Below, piece after piece: positions 58,186-64,000 of a DNA stretch of 64,000 nucleotides; position 1 is the first letter of the stretch, and the number at the start of each line of letters is the position of its first letter. The stretch is from Xestospongia bergquistia. Taxonomy: Eukaryota; Porifera; Demospongiae; Haplosclerida; Petrosiidae. The DNA lies in contig OZ014412.1 of NCBI GenBank assembly GCA_963965975.1, positions 312,501-376,500 of the forward strand, given 5' to 3'. The notes under the pieces are model-generated. The model did not search any database and was not told where the DNA came from. It saw nothing but the letters and a program-made list of their open reading frames with translations. The translations under genes and the position numbers were made by a program.

Positions 58186-61100
58186 TTATATGTAGTCATC
58201 ATCATTGCTGTCATTATTATCATTAGTAGTTTCATAAATACTGTTTAGTATATCTTCAATTCTCTCATAAATATGAGGTAGTTCTGCTAAGCTATTATAT
58301 GCTGTATTCTCTGACAATGTAATTGACTCAGTAATGTTAGTTATATCAGTAATATTGAGTTGTTGATTATTTCTTGATCCTAAAACAATATATTATATAA
58401 TGAGATATTGTCTTAATATTATCTTACCTTTATTTCTTATACATTGTAAGATCACCACAACAATTAAGATACCAATAATAATAATTAAAAAGGTGATACT
58501 AATAATAGTACTAATAACCACAGCACTTAGTCCTAATAATAGAACAGAGAACTACTAAACAATAATATATTAGATTTAGTAATAATTTGTTATAATGAGT
58601 ATAACTGTAACAGATAATGGAGTAATGAGGATATATTCTAGTCAATATACTATTGTATATAATACAGTTACTGAATATTTGTTGCTATTAATGTACAGTT
58701 ATTAAACATACCTAATCCTTCAGGTTCAGAATTTGTTACAGTGGGTGTGGCTGATAGTGGAACTATCACTGTGGTACTAGATAATCCTATAGTTACATCT
58801 GAAATAGTACTAGAGACTATTCCATCAAGACATCGTCCATTATTAAGTAAATTAGTACAGTTTCCACATCTTGTTGGACCCTGTATAGTGGACAGTATCA
58901 TCATATAAGTGTAATGAAATAAGATCATAATAACAAGTTAAGTATTATTCTTAGTAACATATTAACTTACCTCTCCATAACATGATCCATTACAAGAGAA
59001 ATGACACTGTTCACATGTACTATCATTAACATATAAATAACTAATGAGAGAGAGAGAGAGGTTACTAATAGTATTAGAGAAGTTTACACATTATGGAACT
59101 TACACTCCTAATGTATTAAAGTCATTACATGTTGGGACACACTGTCCTTGATAAATATAGTTCTTACAATAATCACATTGTGTGTTATTAGGTCCCCAAC
59201 ACCATCCTTGTTCAATAGAACATTCATCATGACATGTTAGGTTAACTAATACTTAAAGAAAGAACAGTTGTCATTAAAATGTAATAATATGATAATATCT
59301 GTATATAATATATCAATTAAATAATTGTGATAAATCTTCTTACCACACTCTTCTTCAGGTCTCCTATAGTTATTATCTGATATACAGATATCTACAGAGC
59401 TGTCAGTGATATAGTTACTTAAATTCCCAATATAACATAATGATGGATTATTGATCAGTTGAATGCCTCCATTTTCAATTTTCTCTAGTGATGACAAGTC
59501 TAATCTCACTAAATCTGTCCCGTCAATAAACACCGTATATTTGATCGTCTCTTCATTTCCATTACATGAGAAAGATAACACTTGAGATGGATCTGAGCCA
59601 ATTACTTTCAAATTAGAAAGATATATAAAATTTTGTCTGTTGAAGAACTCAAATGTAAGTGAACCACGAATTTCTTGAATATACTTAAGTCTCTCTAACT
59701 CAGATGGGCTATGTAAAAGAAAGATCACTCAAATTAAACTAGATATCAAAACTCACTCATCATCTACTCCTACTGGTCCAATTCTCAGTGATCCAGTAAT
59801 GAGTGTACAATCAGTAAAGTCAACATCAGTGAAGGTAGAGCCTCCAGTACATTCTACAAATAAGCACAATATAATATTAGATAGTACATATTATAGAAAT
59901 GGAAAACATTACTAAGTGAATAATGATAGAATGTTAGTATGAACATCAGAACAAGTATTTATATAATGAGGAGTATATAGTTTACAACACTGCTTCTAAA
60001 TTTGATGTATAATTATGTAAAAACTTACCTTTTGGACATGGTCCATTGCACCCAATACATCGTTGAGTTCCATTAGCTGTAGTCACGGACATATAGTTTA
60101 TAGGACATGACTCTACACATCGATCTTCTAACTCAAACAGATTACCTATCATTATATATGACAATGTTAGTATGAATTGAAGTCAGGAACATTTACTTGG
60201 ACAGCTTTGAACACATACAGGACCAGCTGTGAACTTAAAATTTGGATTTGGTATAATCATATTAGACCCACTGTCATATATATTGCGTGGAGGACACTGT
60301 TCACGACAAACTCCATTATCAAGTACATTTTTACAAGCCTATCAATAAAATAATTGTATGTACATTACTACTTACTATTACTGACGTGACATTGATCTGT
60401 GTTACCACCAGTACATCCTGCAGCACATTCAGAATGACAACATTGAGTAGCCTGACCAATTTTATGACAACGATTATCACAGGGACAATCAGATGTTACT
60501 AAAATAAAAAAATGATATTAACAGTAAAGCATGTCATGCTATCTGCGAAGTAAATATGATTCCTTGTAGATTGATATGGTAGTTTGTTAAAGTACAATAG
60601 CTCACTTGTTTGACAACATTCTGATGAGTCATTACACCAACAGTATCCAGAGGTACAACCAAGATCAATACACATAGGATAGTCTATAAATATAAGATTA
60701 TTTTGTTATTACAATAGATAACATAACTTACCATCATTAGTACATCCAGTAGTCCTAATATAAATTGAAGCATCAGGAGATGAAGTTATATCTGTCCAAT
60801 TAACATTTTGAACATTACACAATGAAGGTGTGTTAGATAGTCCTCTTAAGAATACACCACCTTGAGTAATCTCTTTTAACTGTGGCATATATAATGTACC
60901 AATATCAGAGTTAGTTACAATAAGTGAATACTCATTTGAGCTAACAGTAAATCTGGTATTTCCTTGTATTATCCTCAAATTAGGAAGAGAGAGTCTTGAT
61001 ATTGGAGATATACGTCGAAGATAAATGAAGCCACTAATCTCTCTAGTATAATATAGAAATGAGAAGTTACTATCTGGTATTGGTGTGTTGTCATAGTAAA

Positions 61101-62225
61101 TAGATGGTATCTCAATGTGTATATTATATTGAATGTAACGACAGCCACAAAATTGATCATAAGCATCTTGTAATATAGCAGCTGCAGAATTACCACTAGC
61201 TCTCTCATTATTATTATGTCCAATACAAATATCATCTGTAGAATTAAATGAAACAGTTGAAATGTACTTTAATTTAAATGAAATAGTTGAGAATGGTATC
61301 ATCATTGATTTAATGTTAACTATACCACTGGCTTATGTCCCTATTATATAATATTTACTGGTCTAGCATTCACTTTATATTTTAACAATGTCTTAATTAT
61401 ATAAATTTCTTATTATATTTTTGTATAATTATATTACAATGATCATGTTACAATATAATTAATGATGACTATCACTGAAGTAAATATGCTTTTGTTGTAA
61501 TATCTTCTTTGTGGCTTTAATGGAATGTTTATGTTTAATAAACTGTACGATATTCCATAAAATATGATATATATATTAAAATCAATCAGTTATTGTGTTT
61601 GTTCAATACTGACAAGAAAATATATGTGTCGGGTTCTTGGAATTTGTAATTGTTGTATCACCAGTACTAATATAGTTGATATTTAATGTATGTTTTTCAT
61701 TAGATAAATATTCACAGTATATATAGTGACTAGTAAAATTGTTATTTTAACAGATGATGTTTATTTAGAAACATAATTTGTTAATTAAAATATATTCCAA
61801 CTATATATATATATATATATATGTGACCCAATTTGCAAAAAGGGATCACTTTTGTCAAAACATTTGTGGAGTGGTTATGCATATATAGCAACTGTATCTA
61901 TACAAAACTGAGATGTTGAGATGTTTTAACAGTGGTTTGTTAACAAATCAGGTCACAAATGTTTTGACAGAAGTGGTCCCTTTTGCAAATCAGGTCACAT
62001 ATAGTCCTTAAAAAAGCTGATTAGATACCCATACATACTTAACTAGCTATTTACTGTTTAATATGTTTACTAGATCTAAAAATAAATACTAGTAATTTGT
62101 TATTATAGATAAAAATACAGTTCATTATTACCTCCTTTATCTGGACAATTTGGAGGATCCAAAGCCACTGATATAGATACAAGAAGGAGTATACTAAAAT
62201 AATAGAGAATTAGCCGTTGAGTCAT
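58186..62225 (-). CDS. L-domain/furin-like receptor with ITAM-like tail and no kinase
   Basis: Complete gene: complement(join(58186..58379,58428..58532,58712..58880,58971..59040,59104..59251,59344..59708,59757..59853,60029..60145,60197..60338,60386..60498,60606..60683,60732..61235,62132..62225)), 731 residues with consistent phases. Signal peptide MTQRLILYYFSILLLVSISV; receptor L domain 1 (TREISGFIYLRRISPISRLS); furin-like Cys-rich region (SECAAGCTGG, DQCHACKNVLDNGVC, CVESCP); L domain 2 (ECTGGSTF... LKYIQEIRGSLTF, NNPSLCYIGN); second Cys-rich region (CHDECSIEQGWCWGP); stalk (SATPTVTNSEPEG); TM about 635-665; tail of about 65 residues. This is the insulin receptor/EGFR ectodomain plan, but the tail has no kinase. 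It contains YNSL-AELPHI-YERI (ITAM spacing x6), then YETT and a terminal YI. A signalling surface receptor is inferred. Confidence 0.88.
61819..62002. mobile_element. MITE-like inverted-repeat element in receptor intron
   Basis: The ends are inverted copies: left ATATGTGACCCAATTTGCAA..., right the complement, with arms of about 48 bp (…GTCAAAACATTTGTG) and a small centre. It sits in intron 1 of the L-domain receptor next to a (TA)n run, which fits insertion into TA-rich target sequence. It has no coding capacity. Confidence 0.7.
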
Positions 62226-62344
62226 GATGATTTACCGAAACAATAGACGAGTAACAAGCAACGTCATTCGTTTAAATATTTCATGCAATAACTTCGTTAT
62301 ACCATAGATGGTCATATTGATGATGCTATTTTTCCGTAACTAAT

Positions 62345-62404
62345 GAACGAGCACAATATTATATCTCGAAATCCCAAGTTGAACACTCTTGTTTGTTTCT
62401 GGTG

Positions 62405-62463
<59 letters not shown>

Positions 62464-62625
62464 GCACTTGTGAAAGATCAAATTCATTGTTAAAATTTAA
62501 TATAGTAAAGTTAGTTTTATATGTTAATTTAAAACCTGATATGACATCACTAATAGTTGTGATTTTACTCACTACTAGATCAGCTGGAGATACTAACTCA
62601 CAAGAAATATTATAATCAGTTGCAC
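62345..62625 (-). pseudogene. Class A exon 1 relic split by a microsatellite
   Basis: The minus strand retains D1 of a class A exon 1 (…LTYKTNFTILNFNNEFDLSQV… and RVFNLGF). A (CA)n(TA)n run at about 62407-62461 interrupts the segment where the distal Ig Cys should be. No signal peptide and no other exons follow. Confidence 0.65.
62407..62461. repeat. (CA)n(TA)n compound microsatellite
   Basis: About 16 CA units followed by about 12 TA units, inserted within the decayed exon 1. Confidence 0.95.
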
Positions 62626-63480
62626 GATTGCATACGCTTATGAATCTTATTAACGATACTTGCGCAATATAATTAGGAATATCAGTGAACTGTAGAGAGG
62701 TTGTTTAAATATCAGAAAGCAACACTACTAGTTATATTAATTTTATCATTATTTAATTTTATAGACACCACAAAGAAACAAAAAATCTCATATGCAGTAA
62801 GTTAAATTCTTTTAACCCACACAGTTAATTAATTGTTTACACTGATAAGCTATGACTTTCAAAATAGTTAAATGAAAAAACTCTAAAAATGTAATGTAAC
62901 TAACTTTAATGGAGCTTTGATACCCATACTTGTCCCACATGATCCTGTACATATACTCATTATTAACCAATTATGTAAATGGGAAAATATTTGATGATAC
63001 ATTATCAACAGCACATATTCTAGAAAGGAACATATCATATTAATTAATCCATTGGAAATAGACTTGGTGAGAAACTTGATGATTAATAATGTATTGAGTG
63101 AACAAAGATTGGAACAAGTGGTTTATGCAAAACCTTGGTCTTAGAGAAGAGGATATTGTCATTATCATGTATTTTGTATTAACTTTACCTTGTGTTGGTT
63201 TAGTCAAAGTTTGCTCATACCTACTGGAATGTCACCCTCATTTAAAGTACAGGACTTATGAATTCTATAAGTATTGCCTCATCCTTTTATCATTTGGTTG
63301 GAACTAAAAAATGGCCCAAGATGACATGTAATGAATTGACTTAAAAATATTTTATGAAGTTAGCTATATTGGTCCATAACAATAGTCTTTTTTGGCAAAT
63401 TTGCTAAAGTCTGAAAAACAAAAGAAATTCATTAATTTACATGTACATGTACTAGTAAAACAAACTGGACTACTGTTAAT
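62626..63480. other. Spacer with no recognised gene
   Basis: AT-rich. A plus-strand open frame of 69 codons at 63098-63307 resembles no family I know, has no clear splice context and is flanked by noncoding-looking sequence. It is probably chance. Confidence 0.35.
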
Positions 63481-63605
63481 ATATAGCAGCAAGTGTGTAT
63501 ATAACATGATGTTATAAATATATATAACAAAACTGAACTATGCATAACTGAGATGTACTAAATATATATAGCTTTAAAATGAAAAATTTTACAATTCATA
63601 TAACA

Positions 63606-64000
63606 TCATTTAATATTATCATATACATCAGTACTATCTTGATTTATTGTCTCATAAACTGGAGGAGTAATCAGTAATGATTGTTGTTCCATTCTACTAT
63701 ATGATACATTCTCTGTTACTTCAATTGATGACTGATCATATGATCCTTTAGTTAGACCATATGCTTCATTTTTTACTGAAAAGAACTCTTTTATAACTGG
63801 ACTACTCTCACCTCTACTCTCTTTAGTGCTGGACACTAATAGAACACACACGCACACATACATACATACATACATACATACATACAGTGGTAATAGTTAC
63901 TATTATATAGTACTGACCTTTATATATCAAGATTATTATAACAATTAAGATAACAACTATAAGTATTAGGAAGATAATAATACTAATAATAATACCAGCA
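63606..64000 (-). CDS. IFR15: tail and TM exons of an Ig/FN3 receptor, rest outside window
   Basis: The tail exon 63606..63835 (VYETINQDSTDVYDNIK, with SLLITPP) and the start of the TM exon (63918..>64000) have the usual splice sites and spacing. Array class cannot be told because stalk and ectodomain lie beyond the window. It shows that the array resumes on the far side of the L-domain receptors in the same orientation, so those genes are embedded in the cluster. Confidence 0.85.

Noticed and set aside
58186..58379. Possible missing tyrosine kinase domain after the L-domain receptor TM
   Set aside because: The tail exon ends in a stop, and no kinase motif (GxGxxG, HRD, DFG) is seen downstream on the minus strand before the degenerate copy.
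63098..63307. 69-codon plus-strand frame in the right spacer
   Set aside because: No recognised family, no second copy and no splice or promoter context.
1..64000. CRISPR arrays, tRNA or rRNA genes, bacterial operons
   Set aside because: The repeats are eukaryotic exon copies and microsatellites; no cloverleaf or rRNA core was noticed, and spliced genes rule out a bacterial source.
1..64000. RAG-type recombination signals (CACAGTG with spaced nonamer) next to Ig-like exons
   Set aside because: I saw no consistent heptamer-nonamer pairs at exon borders; exon borders are ordinary GT-AG splice sites.

Overview
The window looks like genomic DNA of a demosponge. The evidence is AT-rich sequence, very short GT-AG introns (mostly about 45-75 bp), tightly packed genes, and fragments of an invertebrate-type retroelement. 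Amphimedon or a relative is my best guess, from the overall look of the sequence and not from a database match. Nearly every gene is on the minus strand.

Most of the window (1-54351, resuming at 63606) is a head-to-tail array of related cell-surface receptor genes, called IFR1-IFR15 here. Thirteen have a traceable ectodomain gene body within the window; IFR1 and IFR15 are cut by the window edges. Each gene is built from phase 1-1 domain exons in the order signal peptide plus Ig-like D1, Ig-like D2, Ig-like D3, three FN3-like domains (D4-D6), a Thr/Pro/Ser stalk, one transmembrane (TM) exon and one cytoplasmic exon. There are two ectodomain classes. Class A is IFR2, 7, 8, 9, 10, 11, 12, 13 and 14; class B is IFR1, 3, 4, 5 and 6. 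The classes differ strongly outside the membrane, but every complete membrane-bound member carries nearly the same stalk, TM segment and tail. The tail ends in VYETINQD(S/N)TDVYDNI, which fits the ITAM pattern YxxI-x7-YxxI. I reconstructed exon coordinates from splice signals and checked them by phase arithmetic. Most genes give an uninterrupted protein of about 770-790 residues.

There are informative exceptions. IFR6 has a frameshift in exon 1. IFR13 has a stop codon that removes the second ITAM tyrosine. IFR10 and IFR11 (33278-43578) swap the TM and tail for two somatomedin B-like Cys-rich exons and a stop, so they look secreted. They sit in a roughly 4-kb direct duplication that also holds a retroelement fragment, a lone Ig exon and a dead exon resembling the C-terminus of SRP receptor alpha. 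Broken receptor pieces lie between many genes, showing rapid birth and death by unequal exchange and gene conversion.

The right part (54501-62225) holds two copies of a different receptor with an insulin-receptor/EGFR-like ectodomain (receptor L domain, furin-like Cys-rich region, second L domain, second Cys-rich region) and no kinase. The copy at 58186-62225 is intact. It ends in a short tail with YNSL-x6-YERI, again an ITAM-like spacing, and its stalk resembles that of the IFR family. The copy at 54501-57823 is degenerate. Taken together, the window reads as a cluster of diversified surface receptors converging on a tyrosine-phosphorylation tail. That is consistent with allorecognition or innate recognition, but ligand and function are inference.
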